Source: Frateuria_A sp035944355 (lineage in GTDB: Bacteria > Pseudomonadota > Gammaproteobacteria > Xanthomonadales > Rhodanobacteraceae). Taken from it: a stretch of DNA of 64,000 nt. The position numbers and the translations under genes were made by a program. A model generated the notes under the pieces. That model searched no databases and was not told the origin of the DNA. It saw only the letters and a list, made by a program, of their open reading frames with translations. This document shows, piece after piece, positions 1 to 7,796 of this stretch; position 1 is the stretch's first letter, and every line of letters begins with the position of its first letter. The stretch lies in assembly GCF_035944355.1 (NCBI RefSeq), contig NZ_DASZBH010000011.1, positions 15,807-79,806 on the forward strand, read 5' to 3'.

Positions 1-1255
1 CGTGCACGCCGGCGTAGAGCATGTGGGTCTCGCCCAGCGGGCCGGAACTGCGCAGGTCCAGCGTGTCCCAGCCGGAGCCGGCATTGTCGGCGATGCTGCC
101 GGGGCCGCCGATCGGACCCACCGGCGGCGGCAGGGACGCGGTGCGCGCCTGTGCGCGGGCGAAGTCGTAGTGGCTGGCGACGGCGGTCCAGCGCCAGCCG
201 CTGTCCAGGCGGCCGTTGAGCTCGGCGCCGTAGAGCAGGTGCGTGTCCTGGTTGGCGGTAGGCGCCAAGCCGCTCGGCGGCAGCGTCCAGGTACTGCCGT
301 AGGCGCTGACCGTGCCTGCGGTGACCGGCTGGCCGGCGGCGTCGCGCAGGAAGCTGCGCGTGTGGTCTTCGGCATGGTTGTGCCACCAGCCGAGCGTGAA
401 CAGGGCCGCGACCTGGTCGGTGATGTCGACGCCCAGCTTGAGCTTGGCCTGCGTCTGCACCGTGTGCTCGATGCTGTTGGCGCCGTAGACCAGGCGAGGG
501 CTGCCGTTCGGGTTGCGGTCGGCGGTGGCTCCGCTGACCGGCACCGCTGCGGCGGCATTGCCGCCTGCCTTGGCCGTGGCGTACTGCATCGGCTGGCCCT
601 GGTTGTCGAGCCGGTCGACGCTGAGCAGCCAGCTCCAGCGACCCTGCCTGTCGCCGAGCGAGGCGGCGAGGTGGCGACCGTCGTAATGGCCGCCGGCTCC
701 GTAGGCGTCGTGGAAATCCTGGCTGAAATACTGGGCGCTGGCGCTGGCGGTGAGCCGCCCGGGCAGGCGGGTGTGGATCAGCACCGTGGTGCCCAGCGAA
801 TTGCCCGGATAGAGCGCGGAGTAGGGGCCGTAGAGCACGTCCACCGCGCCGATTTCCCCGGGCGTGACCATGCCCCAGCGCGGTGCGCCGTCGTAGCCGT
901 TGGTCATCAGGTTGGAAAGCAGCAGGCCGTCGGAATAGACCAGGCTGCGCGCGCTCTGCAAGGTGCCTGCGTTGCGCCCGCTGATGACCGCATTGGGATC
1001 GCCGATGTAGCGCTCGCGCACCTGCACGTTCGGCGCGAAGCGCAGCGCATCGGCGGTGCTGGTCACGTTCTGCTGCTGCAGCCGCTCGCGGGTGACGTGC
1101 ACGGCGACCGCGGGCGTTTCGGTGACCTGGCTGTCGCTCGCATGGACCATCACCGGCGAGAGCGTGGTCGCCTGCGGCGGGGCATCGGCGGCAGGCAGGA
1201 AGCCAGGCAGCGCCAGCAGGGCGAGCGCGCACAGACCGGGGGATCGGGGAGGCAT
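1..1255 (-). CDS. TonB-dependent outer-membrane receptor (N-terminal part, runs off the window)
   Basis: The reading frame starts at an ATG at 1255 and stays open to the window edge, giving about 418 residues of a protein that normally has 650-800. It begins with a signal peptide (basic start, Leu/Ala core, then PAADA). A plug domain follows, with NVTSTADALRFAPNVQV and later DVLYGPYSALYPGN, the usual signatures of TonB-dependent receptors. The visible remainder has alternating aromatic/polar strands typical of the barrel. Family knowledge makes it an active importer of a siderophore, metal complex, vitamin or sugar across the outer membrane; the substrate cannot be read here. No TonB-system genes lie next to it in the window. 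Confidence 0.85.
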   Translation of the reverse strand, partial: MPPRSPGLCALALLALPGFLPAADAPPQATTLSPVMVHASDSQVTETPAVAVHVTRERLQQQNVTSTADALRFAPNVQVRERYIGDPNAVISGRNAGTLQSARSLVYSDGLLLSNLMTNGYDGAPRWGMVTPGEIGAVDVLYGPYSALYPGNSLGTTVLIHTRLPGRLTASASAQYFSQDFHDAYGAGGHYDGRHLAASLGDRQGRWSWLLSVDRLDNQGQPMQYATAKAGGNAAAAVPVSGATADRNPNGSPRLVYGANSIEHTVQTQAKLKLGVDITDQVAALFTLGWWHNHAEDHTRSFLRDAAGQPVTAGTVSAYGSTWTLPPSGLAPTANQDTHLLYGAELNGRLDSGWRWTAVASHYDFARAQARTASLPPPVGPIGGPGSIADNAGSGWDTLDLRSSGPLGETHMLYAGVH

Positions 1256-1511
1256 GGGCGACTCTGGAGGTGGGTCTAGGCTCGGCAGCATAGCGTCGCC
1301 ACTGTGTACGACCAGATGACTCGTTGTCGCAGCGGAATGTGTCAAGCGCGCCGCTGCGCGCTTATGCCGCAGATGCGCCTGCGAGGGCGGGCCATGCGGG
1401 AGCCTGCGGGTCTGGACCCGGCGGACCGCTCGGCCAGCGGCGTGCTGGAGAGCCAACCCGCTTTGCTGCGCAACCCCGGACGCATTCCACGCACGCGGTT
1501 GCCACGGACGG

Positions 1512-2090
1512 CTATTCCCCCGGCTCGGGCCGCTCGCGCACCGGATGCTTGCTCAACTTGCGCTGCAGGGTGCGCCGATGCATTCCCAGCCGCCGCGCGG
1601 TTTCGGAAATGTTGCCGTCGCATTCGGTCAGCACGCGCTGGATGTGCTCCCACTCCAGGCGGCGCAGGGCGAGCGGCGCCTCGGGCGCCTCCGGCGGTTC
1701 GTCGTCGATCCCTGCGGCGCCTTCGCCTTCGAGCAGCGCGCGCACCACCGCGTCGGCGTCGACCGGCTTGGCCAGGTAATCGTGCGCGCCGCGCTTGATC
1801 GCCTCCACGGCCGTGGCGATCGAGGCATAGCCGGTGAGCAGCAGGATGCGCATCTGCGGCACCAGCGCGTGCAGTTCGGAGATCAGCTTGAGGCCGTTCT
1901 CCTCGCCCAGCTTGAGGTCGAGCACGCAATAGCGCGGCTGGTGGCGGCGGGCCAGCACGCGGGCCTCGTCGGCGCGGGTGGCGCCGATCGCCTCGAAACC
2001 GCGCGAGGCGAGCGCCCGCGAGAGCACGCGCACGAAGGTGGCGTCGTCATCGACGATCAGCAGTTGGCGGGAGGCGTTGGCGTCGTTCAT
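1512..2090 (-). CDS. regA: RegA/PrrA/ActR-type response regulator
   Basis: A 192-residue two-component regulator. The receiver domain has the acidic pocket DDD near residue 14 and the phospho-acceptor Asp at about residue 58 (YCVLDLKLGEENG). A short linker follows, then a Fis-type helix-turn-helix at the C-terminus (CDGNISETARRLGMHRRTL), which is the very conserved DNA-binding end of the RegA family. It lies directly downstream of the RegB-like kinase on the same strand, so the two should form one redox-sensing pair controlling respiratory and energy genes. I chose the ATG at 2090 because it places the receiver domain correctly; an in-frame ATG at 2123 would add 11 residues. Confidence 0.87.
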   Translation of the reverse strand: MNDANASRQLLIVDDDATFVRVLSRALASRGFEAIGATRADEARVLARRHQPRYCVLDLKLGEENGLKLISELHALVPQMRILLLTGYASIATAVEAIKRGAHDYLAKPVDADAVVRALLEGEGAAGIDDEPPEAPEAPLALRRLEWEHIQRVLTECDGNISETARRLGMHRRTLQRKLSKHPVRERPEPGE

Positions 2091-2159
2091 GAGGACCGCG
2101 GGGGACGAAGGGAGGACGGACATTCTTGCCCGAGTTCGCCATGCACGCACGCGATCGGG

Positions 2160-3428
2160 TCAGCCGGCGCCGATCACGGCCAGCGGCAGGCGCAGGCGCA
2201 CCTGGGCACCGTGCGCGGTATTGCCGGACGTCAGCTGGCCATTCAGGCGTTCGGCGGTGGCTTCGGCCAGTGCCAGGCCCAGGCCCAGGCCGCCCTGCTT
2301 GCCGCTGCGGCCGAGCGCGACCGGTTCGCCGCCGGCGCCGAAGCCGGGGCCGTGGTCGCAGATGGCCAGTTCGAGCCAGCCCGCGTCGCTGTGGATCTTC
2401 AGTTCGACCTCGGCCGAACCGCACGAAGCGGAGGCATCGGCAGCGTTGTTGAGCAGGTTGATCAGTGCGTGGCGCAATCCGGGCGGCACGCGCAGCACCA
2501 GGCGCGCGGTGGACTCGGAGAGCTCGAGCGTCAGATCGGCCTCCGGGCGCAGCAACTGGAAGCGCTCCAGGCAGCCCTGCACGAAGGCCTGCAGCGGCAT
2601 CTGCTCGGCTTCCTGCGAGAGCTGGGTCTGGCCGAAGGCGACCATCTCGCGCAGGATTCCGCGGCAGCGCTCGACCTGCTCCTCGAGCAGGACCAGGTCG
2701 TCGGCCAGGCCCGGGTCGGAGGCATGCTCGCGGCGAAGCTCGGGCAGCAGCATGCGCATGGTCGCCAGCGGCGTATTGAGCTCGTGCGCGGCGCCGGCGG
2801 CCTGGGTGGCGATGGCGAGAATGCCCTCGTCGCGCAGGGCGCGCTCGCGCACCCGCTGCACTTCCAGTTGCTGCATCCGCAGCGCCCGCGCCAGCCGGTT
2901 GATGAAGAAGCCCAGCAACAGCGCCATGATCACGAAGTTCACGCCCATGCCCAGGACGTGCAGCGGGAAGCCGCTGCCGTGCATGGGCATCGGCAGCGGC
3001 AGGTAACTGTGGATCAGCGTCAGGTAGGCGATGCCGGTGAGCACCGCCACGGCGAGCACCGCCGGCAGCGACAAGGCCGCCGCCGCCAGTGCGATCGGCA
3101 CCAGCAACAGGGTCACGAAGGGGTTGCTGGCGCCGCCGGTGAAATAGAGCAGGTAGCCCAGTACCAGCGTATCGACCGCGACGTGGCCGATGGTCTCCCA
3201 TTCGCGCACCGGCCAGGGCTGGCCGAGCCGCCAGGCGGCGAACACGGCGAACACGGCCAGCGCCGCGATGCCGGTCAGCAGCGGCAGCACCGGAATCGAC
3301 AGCTGCATCCACAGCGCGCACACCAGCACCGCCACGCTCTGCCCGGCGATGGCGCACAGGCGCAGCCAGGCCAGCGTGCGTGTCAGCGCGAAGGGACCGA
3401 TGCGTCGGCTGGCTTGCCCGTGTGGCAT
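2160..3428 (-). CDS. regB: RegB/PrrB/ActS-type redox-sensing histidine kinase
   Basis: A 422-residue membrane kinase. The N-terminal half (about 20-180) is six hydrophobic segments. Between them sits GGASNPF at 98-104, which matches the GGxxNPF heptapeptide reported to bind ubiquinone in RegB. The phospho-acceptor is His215 in AAHELNTPLATM. Cys255 in QVERCRGIL lies where RegB has its redox-active cysteine. The N box (LINLLNNAADAS, about 322-333), DHGPGFG and GGLGLGLA follow, so the kinase should be active. These motifs make a quinone/thiol redox sensor very likely. The regulator gene follows about 70 bases downstream. Confidence 0.9.
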   Translation of the reverse strand: MPHGQASRRIGPFALTRTLAWLRLCAIAGQSVAVLVCALWMQLSIPVLPLLTGIAALAVFAVFAAWRLGQPWPVREWETIGHVAVDTLVLGYLLYFTGGASNPFVTLLLVPIALAAAALSLPAVLAVAVLTGIAYLTLIHSYLPLPMPMHGSGFPLHVLGMGVNFVIMALLLGFFINRLARALRMQQLEVQRVRERALRDEGILAIATQAAGAAHELNTPLATMRMLLPELRREHASDPGLADDLVLLEEQVERCRGILREMVAFGQTQLSQEAEQMPLQAFVQGCLERFQLLRPEADLTLELSESTARLVLRVPPGLRHALINLLNNAADASASCGSAEVELKIHSDAGWLELAICDHGPGFGAGGEPVALGRSGKQGGLGLGLALAEATAERLNGQLTSGNTAHGAQVRLRLPLAVIGAG

Positions 3429-3469
3429 GGTGCTGGGAGGCGCCGCGATCCGCGCGGCGCCTGGCCGGA

Positions 3470-5026
3470 TCAGCCCGGGAGTTCCCAGCCTTCCTCGCTG
3501 CGCACCGGCGGCAGCGGGTCGGCCGCGGCGGCATGCTCGGCGTGGCTGTTGGAGAGCTTCTTCATCAGCGGCAGCACCGCCACGGCGATCGCCGTGCAGC
3601 CCAGGCCCACGAAGCCGAGCTTGTTGAACAGGCTGGTGTAGATCGCCAGCGACTGCACCGGGTCGGCGAGGCCTTCGGGGATGTGCGCATAGTTGGCCAC
3701 CACGCTGCCCAGGTATTGCGAGATACCCACGGCAACGTAGTAGGCGCCCATCATGAAGCCGCCCATGCGGGCCGGCACGTAGCGGGCGATCATCGCCAGC
3801 CCCAGGCCGCTGACCAGCAGCTCGCCCAGCGAATACAGCCCATAGCCCCAGATCATCGTCCAGGAGGAAACCTGCCCGCCGACCGCGCCCAGCGCGCCGA
3901 AGCCGTACATGAAAAAGCCCAGGGCCACCGCGGCGAAACCCAGCGCGAACTTGGCGGCGACGGAGGGGTCCTTGCCGACCCTGCCGAGCCCGTTGTAGAT
4001 CAGCACCAGCACGGGGCTCAGCACCACGATCCAGATCGCGTTCAAGTTCTGGTACTGCTCGGGGATCCAGTTGAACAGGTGCAGCCCGAACACGTTCATC
4101 GACAGATCGACGTTGTGCTGCGCGAACAGGTTCAGCGAGGTCGCCATCTGCGCATAGAAGATGAAGAAGAAGATCGTCTGCACGGTGAGCACGAGGGCGG
4201 CGATCAGGCCGGCGCGCTCGGTCCGTTCGCTGCTGCGGATCAGGTGCAGGAAAATGCCGAGGATCACCAGGCCGGCGGCGTACACGCAGATCTTCGCCAC
4301 GAGCAGGCTCTGCAGGATGAAGGCGGCGACGAACACCAGCGCCACCGCGGCAGCCGCCACGCCGGCGACGCGCGGCATGCTGAGCGGGCGCTCGTCCGCT
4401 GGCGAACCGATGTGCGCCAGCGTGCGGTACATCAGCAGGTAGTTGCCCAGGCCCAGCAACAGGCCGACCGCGCAGGCGCCGAAGGCGGTGTGCCAGCCCA
4501 TCGCGTCACCGTAGGCCGCGCCGACGACGTCACGGATCCATGGCGTCAGCGTCATGGAGATCATCGAGCCGACGTTCACCGCCATGTAGTAGATGGTGAA
4601 CGCGCTATCGATGCGGGTGTCGTCGCCCTCGTAGATCTTGCGCACGAGGTTGCCGGCGTTCGGCTTGAAGAAGCCGTTGCCGACGATGATCACGCCCAGC
4701 GCGAAGTAGGTCAGGTAAGGGTCGTTGGAGGGGATCCACAGCAGCGCGTAGCCCAGCATCAGCACCACCGCGCCGGTGAGCATCGTGCGGCGGGTGCCGA
4801 TCAGCTTGTCGCCGACCCAGCCGCCGATGGCGGGCGTGGCGTAGATCAGCGCCGCGGCCGCGCCCCACACCAGGTTGGCGTGGGTATCGACGAAACCGAG
4901 CTTCTTCATCATGTAGGTGACCATCAGCACCTGCATGCCGTAGAAGCCGAAGCGCTCCCACATTTCGATCAGGAAGACGGTGCTGAAGGATCGTGTCTGG
5001 GACACGGGAGGATTCTGGACTGCCAT
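3470..5026 (-). CDS. POT-family proton-coupled oligopeptide transporter
   Basis: A 518-residue inner-membrane symporter of the POT/PTR2 group, which imports di- and tripeptides with protons. The family signature near the start is intact (EMWERFGFYGMQ, equivalent to ExxERFxYYG), as is the second one (NGFFKPNAGNLV). About 12-14 hydrophobic segments can be followed. The ATG at 5026 (MAVQNPPVSQTRSF) is preferred over the much longer open frame reaching 5545, whose upstream part has no family resemblance. It ends about 40 bases upstream of regB, but nothing shows co-transcription. Confidence 0.88.
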   Translation of the reverse strand: MAVQNPPVSQTRSFSTVFLIEMWERFGFYGMQVLMVTYMMKKLGFVDTHANLVWGAAAALIYATPAIGGWVGDKLIGTRRTMLTGAVVLMLGYALLWIPSNDPYLTYFALGVIIVGNGFFKPNAGNLVRKIYEGDDTRIDSAFTIYYMAVNVGSMISMTLTPWIRDVVGAAYGDAMGWHTAFGACAVGLLLGLGNYLLMYRTLAHIGSPADERPLSMPRVAGVAAAAVALVFVAAFILQSLLVAKICVYAAGLVILGIFLHLIRSSERTERAGLIAALVLTVQTIFFFIFYAQMATSLNLFAQHNVDLSMNVFGLHLFNWIPEQYQNLNAIWIVVLSPVLVLIYNGLGRVGKDPSVAAKFALGFAAVALGFFMYGFGALGAVGGQVSSWTMIWGYGLYSLGELLVSGLGLAMIARYVPARMGGFMMGAYYVAVGISQYLGSVVANYAHIPEGLADPVQSLAIYTSLFNKLGFVGLGCTAIAVAVLPLMKKLSNSHAEHAAAADPLPPVRSEEGWELPG

Positions 5027-5278
5027 GGGAATTCCGAGCGGATGGATACTGACTGCCGCTGCGCGGCCTGCTCTGCAACCCTGAACCGGGCTACAACCAT
5101 TCGAGGTTAACCCATCCGCCGCAGCGGTAACGCTGCACTGCGACAAGCCGTGCGCCGGCCGTCGCTGTGGCATCATCGCGCGCCTGTCGCCGACGCAAAG
5201 ACGAGTACCGACACCATGCCGACTGATCCGCTTCCGCCGTTTGCGGCCGTCGTCCGGCATTGCGGAGCCTGATCGCGC

Positions 5279-5665
5279 ATGGCCGCCGAAGGTTTCCGCG
5301 GGCCGCGGCAACTGTGGAACGCGTTGCGCTGGTCGATGAAGGGGCTGCGCGCCGGCTGGCGCCACGAAGCCTCGTTCCGCTTCGAGGTATGCCTGGCGGT
5401 CGTGGTCTTTCCGCTGGGCCTGTACCTCGGCCACGGGGCGTTGGAGAAACTGGCGCTGGTGTTGCCGATGTTCCTGGTGCTCTCGGTGGAGTTGCTGAAC
5501 TCGGCGATCGAGGCGGTGGTCGACAAGGTCAGTCCGGATTTTCATGAACTGGCGGGGCGCGCCAAGGACATGGGCTCGGCCGCGGTGTTCGTGCTGCTGG
5601 TGTTCATGGGGCTGAGCTGGGCGTTGATCGTTGGGCCGCGGCTGCCGGCCTTGTTGCAGGGCTGA
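5279..5665 (+). CDS. dgkA: Diacylglycerol kinase (undecaprenol/diacylglycerol recycling)
   Basis: A 128-residue integral membrane kinase, the usual size for DgkA. It has an N-terminal amphipathic part, then three hydrophobic segments. The family signature ELLNSAIEAVVD is at 71-82, including the catalytic glutamate, and is followed by GRAKDMGSAAVF, which belongs to the active site. The enzyme phosphorylates diacylglycerol released during membrane-derived sugar transfer, returning it to phosphatidate. It is divergent from the peptide transporter and lies about 75 bases upstream of lemA. Confidence 0.93.
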   Translation: MAAEGFRGPRQLWNALRWSMKGLRAGWRHEASFRFEVCLAVVVFPLGLYLGHGALEKLALVLPMFLVLSVELLNSAIEAVVDKVSPDFHELAGRAKDMGSAAVFVLLVFMGLSWALIVGPRLPALLQG

Positions 5666-5739
5666 GCCGCACGGCCACGCCGTTGACGCTGGCCGGAGGC
5701 TGCCCCTACGCTGGCCTTCTCACAGATCGGAGCGCCGTC

Positions 5740-6354
5740 ATGAAGACTCTTCGCGTATTCGCGCTGTCGCTGCTTGCCGTGTTCCTGAGCGGCTGCGGCT
5801 ACAACGCCATCCAGCGCCAGGACGAGGCGGTGAAAGCCTCCTGGTCGGAGGTGCTCAACCAGTATCAGCGCCGCGCCGACCTGGTGCCGAACCTGGTCAA
5901 TACCGTCAAGGGCTACGCGCAACACGAAGAGCGCGTGCTCACCGAGGTCACCAACGCCCGCGCCCGTGTCGGCAGCGTGCAGGTGACGCCGGACATGATC
6001 GACGACGCGGCCAAGCTCAAGCAGTTCCAGCAGGCGCAGGGCGAGCTCTCCAGCGCGCTCTCGCGCCTGATGGTGGTCAGCGAGAACTACCCGAACCTCA
6101 AGGCCGACGGCCTGTTCCAGAACCTGCAGGCGCAGCTGGAAGGCACCGAGAACCGCATCACCGTGGCGCGCAACCGCTACGTGCAGGCAGTGCAGCAGTA
6201 CAACGGCATGATCCGCACCTTCCCCAACAACCTCACCGCGAAGATGTTCGGCTACCAGGTGAAGCCGAACTTCGGCGTGGAGAACGAGAAGGCCATTTCC
6301 ACCGCGCCGACGGTGGACTTCGGCAGCCCGGCGCACGCCGCCTCGACGCACTGA
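5740..6354 (+). CDS. lemA: LemA family protein
   Basis: A 204-residue protein with a lipoprotein signal (FLSGCGYN, modified Cys at about 19). It is followed by a long helical LemA domain that opens with the family hallmark NQYQRRADLVPNLVNTVKGYAQHE. I chose the ATG at 5740, which gives a clean signal peptide; the open frame extends 57 bases further upstream without one. It is the first gene of a tight operon with two TPM-domain genes (1 base gap, then a 4-base-type overlap), a combination common in bacteria. The biochemical role of LemA is unclear; envelope maintenance is inferred. Confidence 0.9.
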   Translation: MKTLRVFALSLLAVFLSGCGYNAIQRQDEAVKASWSEVLNQYQRRADLVPNLVNTVKGYAQHEERVLTEVTNARARVGSVQVTPDMIDDAAKLKQFQQAQGELSSALSRLMVVSENYPNLKADGLFQNLQAQLEGTENRITVARNRYVQAVQQYNGMIRTFPNNLTAKMFGYQVKPNFGVENEKAISTAPTVDFGSPAHAASTH

Positions 6355-6355
6355 G

Positions 6356-7243
6356 ATGGCCGCTCGCCTGCCACGGCTGGCGTGGCTGCTGCTCGCCCTG
6401 CTGCTCGCCGCGGCGCCCCGCCTGCGAGCCGCGGAAGTACCCACGCTCAGCCGCCACGTCACCGACCTGACCGGCACGCTCGACGCGCAGCAGGTCGATC
6501 AGCTCGACGCGCAGCTGGTCGACCTGGAGAAGCGCAAGGGCGCCCAGCTGGTCGTACTGGTGATCGGCAGCACGGGTGAGCAGGACATCGAAAGCTATTC
6601 GCTGGCCGTCGCCGAGCAGAACAAGGTCGGGCGCAAGGGCACCGATGACGGCGTGCTGCTGCTGGTCGCCAAGAACGACCGGCGCGTGCGCATCGAGGTC
6701 GGCTACGGGCTGGAGGGCGCGATACCGGACGCGGCCACCGCGCGCATCATCCGCGAGTACATGGCGCCGAAGTTCCGCGTGAACGACTACTACGGTGGCA
6801 TCCGCGATGCGGTCGGCGCGCTGACGCAGTTGATCGACGGTGAACCGCTGCCGCCGCCGGTGCAGGGAGCGCCGACCGGGCATCGCGGGCTGGGGTTGCA
6901 GCACGCGTTGTTCATCGGCGTCTTCATCGCGTTCTTCCTGCGCAATCTGTTCGGCCGTGCCCATCTGTTCGTGCGCACGCCGCTGGGTGCGGGCATCACC
7001 GGTTTCGTACTGTGGCTGCTCGCCGCGAGCCTGGGTGCGGCCATGCTGGGGGCGGTGATCGGCGGGGTGCTGATGCTGCTGCCCGGTGGCGGCGGCCGAT
7101 CGATCGGCGGCGGTGGCTGGGGCGGCTGGGGTGGCTTCGGCGGCGGCGGCTTCGGAGGAGGTGGTTTCGGCGGCGGCGGGGGCGGCGGCTTCAGCGGCGG
7201 CGGCGGAAGCTTCGGCGGCGGCGGTTCCTCGGGGAGCTGGTGA
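6356..7243 (+). CDS. TPM-domain (YgcG-type) membrane protein with Gly-rich tail
   Basis: A 295-residue protein with a signal peptide. The TPM domain covers about 28-165 (VTDLTGTLDAQQVDQLDAQL at the start, then RVRIEVGYGLEGAIPDA, which is the family core). Two hydrophobic segments lie around 180-245. The last 50 residues are almost only glycine with Ser, Phe and Trp. This layout equals YgcG/TPM proteins that sit beside LemA; members of the fold have phosphatase or metal-binding activity in other systems. The Gly-rich tail is low-complexity and its DNA is repetitive, so read mapping and length there deserve caution. Confidence 0.87.
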   Translation: MAARLPRLAWLLLALLLAAAPRLRAAEVPTLSRHVTDLTGTLDAQQVDQLDAQLVDLEKRKGAQLVVLVIGSTGEQDIESYSLAVAEQNKVGRKGTDDGVLLLVAKNDRRVRIEVGYGLEGAIPDAATARIIREYMAPKFRVNDYYGGIRDAVGALTQLIDGEPLPPPVQGAPTGHRGLGLQHALFIGVFIAFFLRNLFGRAHLFVRTPLGAGITGFVLWLLAASLGAAMLGAVIGGVLMLLPGGGGRSIGGGGWGGWGGFGGGGFGGGGFGGGGGGGFSGGGGSFGGGGSSGSW

Positions 7244-7746
7244 TGACGCGCCTGCAGCGAATGCTCGCGAACCTGTTCGGCGGCTGGTTCCAGTTGCGCC
7301 GGCGCTTCCCGTCGGCATTGCTGGATGAGCTGGCCGATGCCGTGAGCGCGGGCGAACGCAGCCATCTGGGCGAGATCCGCTTCGCGCTCGAGTCGCGCTT
7401 GCCCTTGAGCGCGGCGCTCGCCGGTCTGGACGCGCGGCTGCGCGCGCAGGCGGTGTTCGCCCAGTTGCGCGTCTGGGATACCGAGGAGAACACCGGCGTG
7501 CTGATCTACCTGCTGCTTTCGGAGCAGCGGATCGAGATCGTCGCCGACCGCGGTATCGCCCACCGCGTCGCGCAGTCGCAGTGGGATGCGATCTGCCTGC
7601 GCATGCGCGACGCCTTCGCACGGGCACGGTGGCGCGAAGGCAGCCTGGCGGGCATCGAGGCCGTGCATGCACTGCTGCGCGAGCATTTCCCGGCGGACGA
7701 CCGGCCCAATCCGGACGAGCTTCCGGACCGCCCCGTACTGCTTTGA
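7243..7746 (+). CDS. Second TPM-domain protein of the lemA operon
   Basis: A 167-residue protein whose ATG overlaps the stop of the preceding gene (ATGA at 7242-7245). It has a short TPM-like domain without a clear signal peptide: LGEIRFALESRLPLS, then VFAQLRVWDTEENTGVLIYLLLSEQRIEIVADRGI, the strand pattern of the TPM fold. Translational coupling with the first TPM gene suggests that the two products work together, probably with LemA at the inner membrane. No catalytic residues can be assigned. Confidence 0.82.
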   Translation: MTRLQRMLANLFGGWFQLRRRFPSALLDELADAVSAGERSHLGEIRFALESRLPLSAALAGLDARLRAQAVFAQLRVWDTEENTGVLIYLLLSEQRIEIVADRGIAHRVAQSQWDAICLRMRDAFARARWREGSLAGIEAVHALLREHFPADDRPNPDELPDRPVLL

Positions 7747-7775
7747 AAAAAAAACGGCCGCCCTGCGGCGGCCGT
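7746..7775 (-). terminator. Rho-independent terminator of the S9 peptidase gene
   Basis: On the minus strand an 8-base GC stem (7754-7761 with 7768-7775, loop CCTGCG on the plus strand) is followed by nine T residues (the A run at 7746-7754). It stands about 20 bases after the minus-strand stop at 7797 and abuts the stop of the convergent TPM gene. Confidence 0.85.
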
Positions 7776-7796
7776 GTGGCTTGAGCGGTCTCGGTA

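Noticed and set aside
2..1279. Long plus-strand open frame of 425 codons opposite the receptor gene.
   Set aside because: It mirrors the minus-strand TonB receptor codon by codon, is Gly/Ala/Arg-rich without any motif, and has no ribosome-binding site; a product of high GC on the complementary strand.
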